A stretch of 64,000 nucleotides of DNA, taken from positions 124,001-188,000 of the forward strand of contig NZ_FNVP01000004.1 in the NCBI RefSeq assembly GCF_900108015.1, written 5' to 3'. The notes below the pieces were generated by a model. That model was not told the DNA's origin and made no database searches. It saw only the letters and a program-made list of their open reading frames with translations. A program made the translations under genes and the position numbers. The DNA comes from Flavobacterium urumqiense. GTDB taxonomy: Bacteria; Bacteroidota; Bacteroidia; Flavobacteriales; Flavobacteriaceae. Positions 9,341-17,908 of this stretch are shown here, in pieces. The stretch's first letter is position 1. Each line of letters starts with the position of its first letter.

Positions 9341-9420
9341 AAGCTATTCCTGCTATCCGTTTCAATCTTTTATGTTTTATGAAAAACATAAAAGGATTTC
9401 CACTACTATCAGGGCTATTT
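9341..9420 (+). repeat. Interspersed repeat, copy 1, with central 12-bp hairpin
   Basis: CTTTTATGTTTT (9367-9378) is exactly complementary to AAAACATAAAAG (9383-9394) over a 4-nt loop. The flanks read CTGCTATCCGTTTCAATC on the left and GGATTTCCACTACTATCAGG on the right. The same architecture, ATCTTT - hairpin - AAGGAT - CC(G/A)CT - ATC, occurs at 25689-25790 on the other strand and more loosely at 30220-30326. I take these as one dispersed family. Confidence 0.7.
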
Positions 9421-9429
9421 TCCACCCGT

Positions 9430-9437
9430 CAAATATA
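9430..9437 (-). promoter_or_regulatory. Possible Bacteroidetes -7 element for fabG
   Basis: The minus strand reads TATATTTG, matching TAnnTTTG. No good -33 TTG is at the right distance. If used, the fabG transcript would start near 9425 and carry the whole repeat copy 1 in its leader. Confidence 0.25.
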
Positions 9438-9519
9438 GGAATAATTGTGGTTTGAAAAAAAATTACAAACCAATAACATCAATAAAAGTCAATTAATACC
9501 TATCTTTTTTTTTACAAAA

Positions 9520-9547
9520 AAAAGCCTTACCGAAGTAAAGCTTTTTT
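9520..9547 (-). terminator. Rho-independent terminator with UUCG loop
   Basis: Minus strand: AAAGCTTTAC, loop TTCG, GTAAGGCTTT, then a run of T. The closing C(UUCG)G tetraloop is unusually stable. It follows the stop of the GIY-YIG-like gene at 9578. Confidence 0.88.
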
Positions 9548-9577
9548 AATATTATATTTTAAAATTTTTGAGATGTA

Positions 9578-10000
9578 CTAAAAAGCTACATTCCATTTTG
9601 GCAATTTTCCATTTTCGTCAAGAAAGTTTTGTAAAATTTGTCCTTCAACAAATGTTGGAATTACTTTAGTACTATCATTGAATGTCTCATACCAAACTAC
9701 TTCAAGTGTACTAATGTCTTCGATTTTCATTTGTGCTGGCCAAGAATATTTTCTTCCAGTTTTTGCAAATTGGTGTCCTTCAACAATTTTGTCCTTAAGA
9801 CCACCATTTTTAATTTTCAAAGTTCCGTCATTCTGAACAGTTCCAGTAGAACCAACCATAATTAACTCTTTCTCATCTCCTATTGAATAAACTAAAAATA
9901 CTCCAGATCCTTCTGAAGCATTACAAACTTCTTCTAAACTATCGTCTGTAGTAAATGAAAACTGATTGGTAACTTTGAATTTTTTTAACTCTTTGTACAT
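9578..10000 (-). CDS. Small protein resembling a diverged GIY-YIG domain
   Basis: 140 residues. I do not recognise it as a named family, but its layout follows the GIY-YIG nuclease domain: GVFLVY (33-38, in place of GIYxIY), LIMVGSTG (46-53, in place of YIGxS), GGLKDKIVEGH (66-76, where the family has an Arg-containing helix), then PTFVEGQILQNF with Glu119 at the place of the metal-binding Glu, and LPKWN (133-137) as the usual closing Asn. The catalytic Arg is replaced by Lys and both Tyr positions are altered, so activity is doubtful. It stands alone between sucD and fabG with its own terminator. It could be an inactive DNA-binding relative; the assignment rests on motif order only. Confidence 0.55.
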   Translation of the reverse strand: MYKELKKFKVTNQFSFTTDDSLEEVCNASEGSGVFLVYSIGDEKELIMVGSTGTVQNDGTLKIKNGGLKDKIVEGHQFAKTGRKYSWPAQMKIEDISTLEVVWYETFNDSTKVIPTFVEGQILQNFLDENGKLPKWNVAF

Positions 10001-10164
10001 ACTATTTTATTTTTATTTGAATTGGCTTTAAAAAAAAATTACCTCACAAAATCATGAGGATCACTGAAAACCATTCGTTTACGTTTGCTTTTACTATTAT
10101 TAAATGGATAAACCAAAGAATTTTAATAAAGTGCAAAGATATTTCTTTAATTCAATTTATAATA

Positions 10165-10193
10165 AAAAAGCCCCACAAATTGTGAGGCTTTTA
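10165..10193 (-). terminator. Rho-independent terminator after sucD
   Basis: Minus strand: AAGCCTCACA, short loop, TGTGGGGCTT, then TTTTTT. One U-G pair in the stem. It lies about 23 bp beyond the sucD stop codon. Confidence 0.88.
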
Positions 10194-10215
10194 AAATATT
10201 TAATTAGAGTTTAGA

Positions 10216-11088
10216 TTAACCTAAAACTTCTTTCACTTTTTTACCAATTTCAGCTGGAGAATCCACAACGTGTATTCCACATTCTCTCATAATTTGTTTT
10301 TTAGCTTCAGCAGTATCATCAGATCCACCAACGATAGCACCTGCATGTCCCATTGTACGTCCTGCTGGAGCGGTAACTCCTGCAATAAATCCTACAACTG
10401 GTTTACGATTACCATCAGCTTTAATCCAATGAGCAGCATCCGCTTCTAATTGTCCACCAATTTCACCTATCATTACGATACATTCTGTTTCTGGGTCATT
10501 CATCAATAATTCTACCGCTTCTTTTGTAGTAGTTCCAATGATTGGATCTCCTCCAATACCAATTGCTGTAGTAATTCCTAAACCTTGTTTTACCACTTGG
10601 TCAGCAGCTTCGTACGTTAGTGTTCCAGATTTAGAAACAATACCTACAGTTCCTTTTTTGAAAACAAATCCTGGCATAATTCCAACTTTAGCTTCACCTG
10701 GAGTAATTATTCCTGGGCAGTTAGGTCCTATTAATCTGGCATTTCTTTCTTTAACATAGCTATTCGCTTTAATCATATCAGCAACAGGAATTCCCTCAGT
10801 GATAGCGATAATTACTTTAATACCTGCATCAGCAGCTTCCATAATTGCATCAGCAGCAAAAGCTGGCGGAACAAAAATGATAGTAGTGTCTGCTCCTACT
10901 TGTTCAACAGCGTCTTTTACCGTATTGAAAACTGGTCTGTCTAAGTGCGTTGTTCCTCCTTTTCCCGGAGTTACACCACCAACAACATTTGTACCGTATT
11001 CAATCATTTGAGAAGCGTGGAAAGTTCCTTCGCTTCCTGTAAATCCTTGAACAATTATTTTGGAATCTTTATTAACTAAAACACTCAT
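10216..11088 (-). CDS. sucD: Succinate-CoA ligase subunit alpha
   Basis: 290 residues, the full SucD length. The N-terminal CoA-binding Rossmann domain contains [11 protein letters not shown] and [12 protein letters not shown]; the second half is the ligase domain with the active-site His in [19 protein letters not shown]. With SucC, which is not in this window, it converts succinyl-CoA plus ADP or GDP plus phosphate to succinate and a nucleoside triphosphate in the TCA cycle. It lies downstream of the lpx/efp block on the same strand, 86 bp after the NTF2-like gene, and ends at a strong terminator. A TACTTTTG sequence (minus strand, 11124-11131) could be its own -7 element. Confidence 0.96.
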   Translation of the reverse strand: MSVLVNKDSKIIVQGFTGSEGTFHASQMIEYGTNVVGGVTPGKGGTTHLDRPVFNTVKDAVEQVGADTTIIFVPPAFAADAIMEAADAGIKVIIAITEGIPVADMIKANSYVKERNARLIGPNCPGIITPGEAKVGIMPGFVFKKGTVGIVSKSGTLTYEAADQVVKQGLGITTAIGIGGDPIIGTTTKEAVELLMNDPETECIVMIGEIGGQLEADAAHWIKADGNRKPVVGFIAGVTAPAGRTMGHAGAIVGGSDDTAEAKKQIMRECGIHVVDSPAEIGKKVKEVLG

Positions 11089-11174
11089 GATATATATTTT
11101 ATGTAGTTTTTAAAATTGTGTAGCAAAAGTAAGGCTTTCGAAATTATTTCCGAGTCTTTTTTTGTCAAAATAAA

Positions 11175-11537
11175 TTATGATAATTGGCTCATTTGATACC
11201 CTCTGAACAATTTATTGTCTTTTATTTGCCATATCGCCATAAAATGAGCTAATAGCATTTCTTCTCTTGGGTTTTCAATTGTTTTTACAAAATGCGAATA
11301 CCGCACTGAAATCGTATCATTTTCTGCAATTATTTGGCTTATTCTTATTTTAGATCGAACATAAGCTTTACTTAAATCATGAGATAAATTCAGTAATGAA
11401 TCATAGTTCAGTTGTAAAAATCCCTTACTGCTATTCCAATCTAAAAGAACATCAGGATGCAAAAATTCTTTCATGACATCGCTATCAATCAGTGCATCTG
11501 ATTTATAAAATTTTTGAACAATTTCTTTAGCAGACAT
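11175..11537 (-). CDS. NTF2-like (SnoaL-type) protein
   Basis: 120 residues, one domain. The start SAKEIVQKFYKSDALIDSDVMKEFLHPDVLLDWNSSKG is a typical cone-shaped NTF2-like opening, and later strands include DTISVRYSHFVKTIEN and MAIWQIKDNKLFRGYQMSQ. Such proteins are small ligand-binding or isomerase-like folds; the substrate cannot be told. Only 1 bp separates its start codon from the stop of the lpxD-like gene upstream, so the two are probably translated from one mRNA. Confidence 0.7.
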   Translation of the reverse strand: MSAKEIVQKFYKSDALIDSDVMKEFLHPDVLLDWNSSKGFLQLNYDSLLNLSHDLSKAYVRSKIRISQIIAENDTISVRYSHFVKTIENPREEMLLAHFMAIWQIKDNKLFRGYQMSQLS

Positions 11538-11538
11538 A

Positions 11539-12468
11539 TTATTTTAATTTATTAAGGATTTCTGGAATCTTCTTGATATTAGCCAGTTGTTTCAATTTTT
11601 CTCTTGATTCTTCGATTGGAGTGCCAAAATAAGACTTACCTCCTTCTACAGATTTCGTAACTCCAGTTTGACCTAGAATAACTGCCTTTGCTCCAATTGT
11701 TATTCCACTTGTAGTTCCAACTTGTCCCCAAATCGTTACATCATCTTCGATTATTACGCATCCTGCAATTCCTGTTTGTGAAGCAATTAAACAGTTTTTT
11801 CCAATTACGGTATCATGCCCAACATGGACCTGATTGTCGATTTTGGTACCTTCCCCAATTGTTGTATCACCCGTAACTCCTTTGTCAATCGTACAAAGAG
11901 CACCAATACCAACATTGTCTTTGATTACCACACGTCCTCCGGAAAGTAATTGATCATAACCTTCTGCACGTTTTTTATAGTAAAAGGCATCCGCTCCAAG
12001 AATTGTACCTGCGTGTATCATTACATTGTCACCAATAACCGTGTAATCATAAATGGAAACATTAGAATGTATTAAACAATTTTTTCCAATAACGACATGA
12101 TTTCCAATAAACGTATTTGGCTGTATAATAGTTCCTTGTCCTATTTTAGCTGAAGCAGCTATTGATACATTCGAAAATTGAAAAGGTTTAAAATGATTAA
12201 TTAATTTATTGAAATCTCTAAAAGGATCTTCAGAAATTAAAAGTGCTTTTCCTTCCGGGTAATCCACTTTTTTATTAATCAAAACTATTGTGGCTGCCGA
12301 ATTTAATGCTTTGTCATAATATTTAGGGTGATCTACAAAAACAATATCACCTGATTCAACAACATGGATTTCATTCATTCCAGATACTGTAAAATTAGGA
12401 TCACCAACATATTCACAGTTGATAATATTGGCAATTTCTTCTAAAGAGTAAACTTTTTGGAATTTCAT
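11539..12468 (-). CDS. LpxD-like acyltransferase, second paralogue
   Basis: 309 residues. An N-terminal UDP-sugar-binding-like domain (residues 1-~100, with FVDHPKYYDKAL and TIVLINKK) is followed by a left-handed beta-helix built from hexapeptide repeats such as IGQGTIIQPNTFIGNHVVIG, with a candidate catalytic His in HVGHDTVIG. LpxD adds the second 3-hydroxyacyl chain to UDP-acyl-glucosamine during lipid A synthesis. The canonical 347-aa LpxD is 3 kb upstream in the same block. This copy is shorter, lacks the C-terminal helical extension and is clearly divergent, so it may act on another UDP-sugar or use another acyl chain. Confidence 0.82.
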   Translation of the reverse strand: MKFQKVYSLEEIANIINCEYVGDPNFTVSGMNEIHVVESGDIVFVDHPKYYDKALNSAATIVLINKKVDYPEGKALLISEDPFRDFNKLINHFKPFQFSNVSIAASAKIGQGTIIQPNTFIGNHVVIGKNCLIHSNVSIYDYTVIGDNVMIHAGTILGADAFYYKKRAEGYDQLLSGGRVVIKDNVGIGALCTIDKGVTGDTTIGEGTKIDNQVHVGHDTVIGKNCLIASQTGIAGCVIIEDDVTIWGQVGTTSGITIGAKAVILGQTGVTKSVEGGKSYFGTPIEESREKLKQLANIKKIPEILNKLK

Positions 12469-12491
12469 AAATTTAGTGTTCAGTATTCAAC

Positions 12492-12529
12492 TTTCAGAAT
12501 TCAGTTTGATTATAAACTGAATTCTGAAA
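12492..12529. repeat. 16-bp perfect inverted repeat between efp and the lpxD-like gene
   Basis: TTTCAGAATTCAGTTT (12492-12507) is exactly complementary to AAACTGAATTCTGAAA (12514-12529) with a 6-nt loop. No T-run follows on the minus strand, so it is not a standard terminator. It may shape the mRNA between efp and the next gene. Confidence 0.85.
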
Positions 12530-12537
12530 ACTGTAAT

Positions 12538-13104
12538 TTACTCTTTTACTCGTTCCATATAAGAACCAGTTGTAGTATCGATTTTTATTTTATCACCTTC
12601 GTTTATAAATAAAGGAACATTTACTGTTGCACCAGTTTCTACTGTTGCTGATTTTGTAGCATTAGTGGCAGTATTTCCTTTAATTCCAGGTTCAGCGTAT
12701 GTTACTTCAAGAATAACTGAAGCCGGCATATCTACAGAAAGCGGTAAATCAGTTTCGGTATTGATGCTTACCATTACGTTTTCTCCTTCTTTTAATAAAT
12801 CAGGTGAATCCAAAATGTTTTTGTTTAAAGTAATTTGTTCGAAAGTTTCAGTATTCATAAAATGAAAATCATCACCTTCCGGATATAAAAACTGAAATTT
12901 ATGGTTTTCTACTCTAACTTCTTCGATTTTATGACCTGCCGAAAAGGTGTTATCTAATACTTTTCCGTTTGTTAAACTTCTCAATTTTGTTCTGACAAAA
13001 GCAGGTCCTTTTCCTGGTTTTACGTGAAGAAATTCAATAATTTTGTAAATATCGTTGTTGTATTTGATACACAATCCGTTTTTAATATCTGATGTAGATG
13101 CCAT
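12538..13104 (-). CDS. efp: Translation elongation factor P
   Basis: 188 residues, the standard EF-P size, three beta-barrel domains. The domain I loop VKPGKGPAF carries Lys32 at the tip that reaches the ribosomal peptidyl-transferase centre; the C-terminal GDKIKIDTTTGSYMERV is the EF-P signature. It relieves stalling at poly-proline stretches. The loop residue is Lys, so a lysine-type modification or none is expected rather than rhamnosylation. It lies between lpxA (61 bp upstream) and the second lpxD-like gene. Confidence 0.96.
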   Translation of the reverse strand: MASTSDIKNGLCIKYNNDIYKIIEFLHVKPGKGPAFVRTKLRSLTNGKVLDNTFSAGHKIEEVRVENHKFQFLYPEGDDFHFMNTETFEQITLNKNILDSPDLLKEGENVMVSINTETDLPLSVDMPASVILEVTYAEPGIKGNTATNATKSATVETGATVNVPLFINEGDKIKIDTTTGSYMERVKE

Positions 13105-13165
13105 TATATTGTTTATTTTTTATTAATATTTTTATTTTGTGTTAGCTGAAAAGCGATTCCTAATC

Positions 13166-13951
13166 TTAATAGTTTCCGGAATATCCTTTCATTACTCCTC
13201 TTGATGAATTTCTGATAAAATCAATAATCTCATCTCTTTCCGGTGTTGCTTCCATCTCCGCTTCAATAATTCCTAAAGCTTGTGTTGTATTGTAATTTTT
13301 TTGATAAAGAATTCGATATATATCCTGAATTTCTCTAATTTTTTCAGTTGTAAATCCTCGTCTTCTTAAGCCAACAGAATTAATACCAACATAAGATAAT
13401 GGCTCTTTCGCTGCTTTTGTATATGGAGGAACATCTTTTCTAACTAATGAACCACCAGATATCATGGCATGATCCCCAATTTGAATAAATTGATGTACTG
13501 CTGCCAACCCACCAATCACTGCAAATTTACCAACAGTAACATGTCCTGCGAGAGCAACTCCGTTAACAATAATGGCATTATCGCCAATATGACAATCGTG
13601 TGCAATATGGGCCGTAGCCATTACCAAACAATTTTTACCCAGTGTTGTTTGCCCTGATGCTATAGTCCCTCTATTTATGGTTACACACTCTCTAATGGTA
13701 CAATTGTCCCCAATTATTGCTAAAGAATCTTCTCCTCCAAACTTCAAATCTTGTGGTACAGCTGAAATTACTGCACCTGGAAAAATATTACAATTTTTAC
13801 CTATTCTCGCCCCCTCCATAATAGTGACATTTGAACCGATCCATGTTCCGTCACCAATAATAACATTATTATGAATGGTTGTAAATGGCTCAATGACTAC
13901 ATTTTTAGCGATTTTAGCGCCTGGGTGAACATATGCTAGTGGTTGATTCAT
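13166..13951 (-). CDS. lpxA: UDP-N-acetylglucosamine O-acyltransferase
   Basis: 261 residues, the normal LpxA length. The beta-helix of hexapeptide repeats covers residues 1-~190, with the catalytic His in ATAHIAHDCHIG; the C-terminal helical domain includes VGLRRRGFTTEKIREIQDIY, a clear LpxA feature. It transfers the first 3-hydroxyacyl chain from ACP to UDP-GlcNAc, the opening step of lipid A synthesis in the cytoplasm. It sits directly downstream of lpxC/fabZ. Confidence 0.95.
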   Translation of the reverse strand: MNQPLAYVHPGAKIAKNVVIEPFTTIHNNVIIGDGTWIGSNVTIMEGARIGKNCNIFPGAVISAVPQDLKFGGEDSLAIIGDNCTIRECVTINRGTIASGQTTLGKNCLVMATAHIAHDCHIGDNAIIVNGVALAGHVTVGKFAVIGGLAAVHQFIQIGDHAMISGGSLVRKDVPPYTKAAKEPLSYVGINSVGLRRRGFTTEKIREIQDIYRILYQKNYNTTQALGIIEAEMEATPERDEIIDFIRNSSRGVMKGYSGNY

Positions 13952-14021
13952 ATTCTATATTTAATCGTTTAACTGTTAAATCTATTAACCGAATAAACGA
14001 TTAATCAAATCAACAAAAAAA

Positions 14022-15419
14022 TTACTGCTTTTTGGCAATTTGAGCCATTAATTCCGCTTCAGCAACTAGTTTTCCATTTGCATAAGCGTTCGCTTGCATA
14101 TGACAAATCCCTCTTCTGATTGGCGTTATTAAATCACATTTAAAAATCAAAGTATCACCAGGCAATACTTTTTGTTTGAATTTGACATTGTCTATTTTCA
14201 TAAAATAAGTCAAATAGTTTTCTGGATCCGGGACCGTGCTCAATACAAGAATTCCTCCCGTTTGTGCCATTGCCTCCACAATTAAAACACCTGGCATAAC
14301 CGGAGCTTCTGGGAAATGTCCAACAAAGAAATTTTCGTTCATTGTAACGTTTTTCATACCTACAACATGACTTTCAGACATTTCAATGATTCTGTCAATC
14401 AGTAAAAATGGTGGTCTATGAGGAAGAACAGCCATAATTTTATGAATATCCATCAATGGCTCTTGGTGCAAATCATAAACGGGAACATAATTTCTTTGTT
14501 CTATTTTTATGATTTTGGCCATTTTTTTGGCAAATTGTGTATTTACAAAATGTCCTGGTTTATTGGCGATAACCTTACCTTGTATTTTTGTTCCAATTAA
14601 AGCTAAATCCCCAACGACATCAAGAAGTTTATGTCTTGCAGCTTCATTAGGATAATGCAAAGTTAGATTGTCTAATATTCCGTTAGGCTTCACTGTCAAT
14701 TCTTCTTTACCAAAAGCAACTTTCAAATTTTCCATTGTAGCTGCTGATATTTCTTTATCAACGTATACAATAGCATTATTTAAATCGCCTCCTTTTATCA
14801 ATCCGTTTTCTAAAAGGGATTCCAATTCATGCAAAAAACTAAAAGTTCTGGAATCAGATATTTCTGTTTTAAATTCAGAAATACCTTTCATAGTAGCATT
14901 TTGGGTTCCTAAAATTTTAGTCCCAAAATCAACCATAGCAGTTACACAATAATGTTCACTTGGCATGATTAATATTTCGCTTCCGGTAGCTTCATCGGTA
15001 AAAGAAATTACTTCTTTTATTACATAAACATTACGTTTTGCATTTTGTTCTTCAACGCCTGCTTTTTCAAGCGCTTCAACAAAATATTTAGCAGAACCAT
15101 CCATAATAGGCAATTCTGAAGCATTTAGTTCAATGATAACATTGTCTAAATCACATCCTGTTAATGCTGCTAAAACGTGTTCTGGAGTTTGTATTTTTAC
15201 ACCAAGTTTCTCTAAATTGGTACCTCTTTGAGTGTTTACAACATAATTTGCATCTGCTTCAACAATAGGACTTCCTTCCAAATCTACTCTAACAAAAGTA
15301 AAACCATTGTTTACTGGAGCAGGTTTGAAAGTCATTTTCACTTCTTTTCCTGTATGTAATCCAACTCCAGTTAGTGAAATTTCCGTTTTGATGGTCTTCT
15401 GTTTAACCATTTTTTCCAT
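14022..15419 (-). CDS. lpxC/fabZ: Bifunctional UDP-3-O-acyl-N-acetylglucosamine deacetylase / 3-hydroxyacyl-ACP dehydratase
   Basis: 465 residues from a fusion of two enzymes. Residues 1-~305 are LpxC, with zinc-binding HVLAALTG and [14 protein letters not shown]; residues ~320-465 are FabZ, with [13 protein letters not shown] (active His) and [20 protein letters not shown] (active Glu). LpxC commits precursor to lipid A, FabZ dehydrates 3-hydroxyacyl-ACP for chain elongation; both compete for the same hydroxyacyl pool, and the fusion fixes their ratio. The fusion is characteristic of Bacteroidetes. The start overlaps the lpxD stop by 17 bp; the second ATG at 15410 ([12 protein letters not shown]) is an equally good start. 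Confidence 0.96.
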   Translation of the reverse strand: MEKMVKQKTIKTEISLTGVGLHTGKEVKMTFKPAPVNNGFTFVRVDLEGSPIVEADANYVVNTQRGTNLEKLGVKIQTPEHVLAALTGCDLDNVIIELNASELPIMDGSAKYFVEALEKAGVEEQNAKRNVYVIKEVISFTDEATGSEILIMPSEHYCVTAMVDFGTKILGTQNATMKGISEFKTEISDSRTFSFLHELESLLENGLIKGGDLNNAIVYVDKEISAATMENLKVAFGKEELTVKPNGILDNLTLHYPNEAARHKLLDVVGDLALIGTKIQGKVIANKPGHFVNTQFAKKMAKIIKIEQRNYVPVYDLHQEPLMDIHKIMAVLPHRPPFLLIDRIIEMSESHVVGMKNVTMNENFFVGHFPEAPVMPGVLIVEAMAQTGGILVLSTVPDPENYLTYFMKIDNVKFKQKVLPGDTLIFKCDLITPIRRGICHMQANAYANGKLVAEAELMAQIAKKQ

Positions 15420-16446
15420 TTTTTTGGTTTAATATTTGTTTTTTTAATTCTTTTATTTCTGCTATAATTTTTGGGAAATTCTTGAAATGAACATACGACT
15501 TACTAAAATCATTGTATCCAAATGCTGGACTTCCCTGCAAAATATCATTATCTTTTATATTCTTTCCAACTCCGGATTGCGCCTGAATACGGACATTGTT
15601 TCCAATAGTCAAATGTCCTGCTATTCCTACCTGACCTCCTATCATTCCATTTTTTCCAATTTTAGTAGAACCCGCAATTCCTGTTTGAGCCGCAATTACA
15701 GTGTTTTCTCCTATCTCAACATTATGGGCAATCTGAATTTGATTGTCCAGCTTCACTCCTTTTCTAATAATTGTAGAGCCCATTGTAGCCCTGTCGATAG
15801 TCGTACAAGATCCAATATCTACATTGTCCTCAATAATTACATTTCCTATTTGAGGAATTTTAGAATAGGTTCCATCCGGATTTGGTGCAAAACCAAAACC
15901 ATCTGCTCCAATTACTGCACCAGAATGTATCGTACAATTATTACCTATAATAGTTTCTGAATAAATTTTTGCACCAGCAAAAATAGTTACATTATCACCT
16001 ATTACAACATTATCTCCAAGAAAACAATTAGGATAAATTTTTACATTATGACCCAGTACGGCTTTCTCACCTATGTAACTAAAACTGCCTAAATATACGT
16101 TCTCTCCATATTTAGCTGTTTCAGAAATAACCGACGGCTGTTCAATTCCGCTTTTATTTCCTTTTGCCTGATCGTAAAATTCTAATAATTTAGAAAAAGA
16201 CAAATAAGCATCGTCTACTTTTATAAGCGTCGTTTTTATTTCTGTTTCAGGAACAAAGGTTTTGTTCACAATAGTAATTGTAGCCTCTGTTGTATAAATA
16301 AAGTTATTGTATTTTGGGTTCGATAAAAAAGTCAATGAACCGTCTTTTCCTTCTTCAATTTTGGACAATTGATTCACTTCAGCTTTGGGATTCCCAACAA
16401 CCTCACCTTCCAAAATACCCGCTATTTGTTCTGCTGTAAATTTCAT
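15403..16446 (-). CDS. lpxD: UDP-3-O-acylglucosamine N-acyltransferase
   Basis: 347 residues, full LpxD length. An N-terminal uridine-binding domain ([18 protein letters not shown] ... [16 protein letters not shown]) is followed by the hexapeptide beta-helix, the catalytic His region QIAHNVEIG, and the C-terminal extension [20 protein letters not shown]. It adds the N-linked acyl chain in lipid A assembly. Transcribed leftward just after the HD-domain gene (27 bp) and overlapping the lpxC/fabZ start, so translation is probably coupled. Confidence 0.95.
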   Translation of the reverse strand: MKFTAEQIAGILEGEVVGNPKAEVNQLSKIEEGKDGSLTFLSNPKYNNFIYTTEATITIVNKTFVPETEIKTTLIKVDDAYLSFSKLLEFYDQAKGNKSGIEQPSVISETAKYGENVYLGSFSYIGEKAVLGHNVKIYPNCFLGDNVVIGDNVTIFAGAKIYSETIIGNNCTIHSGAVIGADGFGFAPNPDGTYSKIPQIGNVIIEDNVDIGSCTTIDRATMGSTIIRKGVKLDNQIQIAHNVEIGENTVIAAQTGIAGSTKIGKNGMIGGQVGIAGHLTIGNNVRIQAQSGVGKNIKDNDILQGSPAFGYNDFSKSYVHFKNFPKIIAEIKELKKQILNQKNGKNG

Positions 16447-16473
16447 TGCGACAAAAATATAAAAAAATAGATT

Positions 16474-17748
16474 TTAAATGTTCATTTCTATCAGTTGTTT
16501 TGGGAAACAGATGTAATATTTAGTAACCAATTTAGATAATGATTTTAAATTCAACTGGTCAGAAGATTCAATAACATCCTCCACTGTTCTGTCTTTTTTC
16601 AAAATTCGGATTGGTTCGGCTTCTTTACTGTACGCTTGATTTTTTATTTTACCTTTAAAAATAAAATAATTAGTTTCCAGCAAGGTAATATTATTTTCCA
16701 TCGCAAAACGTTCTTTCAATGGCTGTAGTTCTTCTAAAGAAACTTTTTCACTACTCAACTTTATCTTTAATAAATCCCTGTTTACAATCATCTTGCTAAG
16801 GGAAGACAATATAAAATCATCCTGTCTTTGCCATGCTTTTAAAGCACTAATAATATCAAAATCATCCAATTGTGAAAATAAATCTAAAGTAGAAGTGTCG
16901 AACGTTTCCATTGTGATTTTATTTTTCATAAAAAACAATAAAGGTTCGCTACACGGTAATTGCACTCCTTTCATAGTCAATTCTTTGGCGCGTTTTAAGA
17001 CTTTCGTCAAAATTAACTCCGCTACTAAACTCGTTTTATGCAAATACGCTTGCCAGTACATTAATCTTCTGGACATCAGGAATTTCTCTACCGAATAGAT
17101 ACCTTTTTCTTCAATCACCAAGAAATCATCTACCACATTCATCATTTGAATCAGTCGCTCTGAATTGACATTTCCTTCTGCTACACCCGAATAAAAACTA
17201 TCCCGTTTTAAATAATCCATTCGATCCATATCCAATTGACTAGAAATCAACTGCAACATGAATTTCCTGTCGTATTCTCCTTTAAAAATCTGAATTGCGA
17301 GACTCAACTGACCGTTAAATTCCACGTTCAACTGGTTCATAAATAAAAGCGAAATTTCTTCATGATGTACATCTTCTACAATACTTCTTTCCATGGCATG
17401 CGAAAAAGGACCATGACCGATATCGTGTAGTAAAATAGCAATGTACAAGGCATTTTCTTCTTCGGGAGATATTGAAACGACTTTGAAACGCAATACTTCA
17501 ACTGCTTTTTGCATCAGGTGCATACAGCCCAAAGCATGATGAAAACGAGTATGATTTGCGCCAGGATATACTAAATATGACAATCCCATTTGGGAAATGC
17601 GTCGCAACCTTTGAAAATAAGGATGCTGAACTAAGTCGTAAATTAAGGCATTAGGAATGGTAATAAACCCGTAAATGGGATCATTGAATATTTTTAGTTT
17701 ATTGATTTGACTCACTATAACTTTATTTTGGTGAACAAATATAGGCAA
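16474..17748 (-). CDS. HD-domain phosphohydrolase (dGTPase-like)
   Basis: 424 residues. The HD metal site is complete: HTRFHHALGCMHL gives the first His, LLHDIGHGPFSHAME the His-Asp pair, and LDMDRMDYLKRD the distal Asp. The early IFNDPIYGFITIPNALIYDL and PYFQRLRRISQMG match the SAMHD1/dNTPase-like HD group. Such enzymes hydrolyse dNTPs or related nucleotides. The first 12 residues (MPIFVHQNKVIV) are not typical; a GTG at the 12th codon would give VSQINKLKIFND, which looks more like family N-termini. First gene of the lpx block, 27 bp upstream of lpxD. Confidence 0.85.
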   Translation of the reverse strand: MPIFVHQNKVIVSQINKLKIFNDPIYGFITIPNALIYDLVQHPYFQRLRRISQMGLSYLVYPGANHTRFHHALGCMHLMQKAVEVLRFKVVSISPEEENALYIAILLHDIGHGPFSHAMERSIVEDVHHEEISLLFMNQLNVEFNGQLSLAIQIFKGEYDRKFMLQLISSQLDMDRMDYLKRDSFYSGVAEGNVNSERLIQMMNVVDDFLVIEEKGIYSVEKFLMSRRLMYWQAYLHKTSLVAELILTKVLKRAKELTMKGVQLPCSEPLLFFMKNKITMETFDTSTLDLFSQLDDFDIISALKAWQRQDDFILSSLSKMIVNRDLLKIKLSSEKVSLEELQPLKERFAMENNITLLETNYFIFKGKIKNQAYSKEAEPIRILKKDRTVEDVIESSDQLNLKSLSKLVTKYYICFPKQLIEMNI

Positions 17749-17872
17749 ATTAGATTGTATAACAGTTAAGCGCGATATATGGTGTATTTTTCATCAAATC
17801 GGAGTGATTTTATAATGCTGAAAACTTCTTGAATTTAAGATTAAAGAATTGAAAACTTTAAAAAATATGTAT

Positions 17873-17902
17873 AAAAAAGCGGGAATACCATCCCCGCTTT
17901 TT
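17873..17902 (-). terminator. Rho-independent terminator after the M16 pair
   Basis: On the minus strand AGCGGGGA pairs with TTCCCGCT around the loop, followed by TTTTTTA. It lies immediately beyond the stop codon at 17909. Confidence 0.88.
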
Positions 17903-17908
17903 CGCTTT

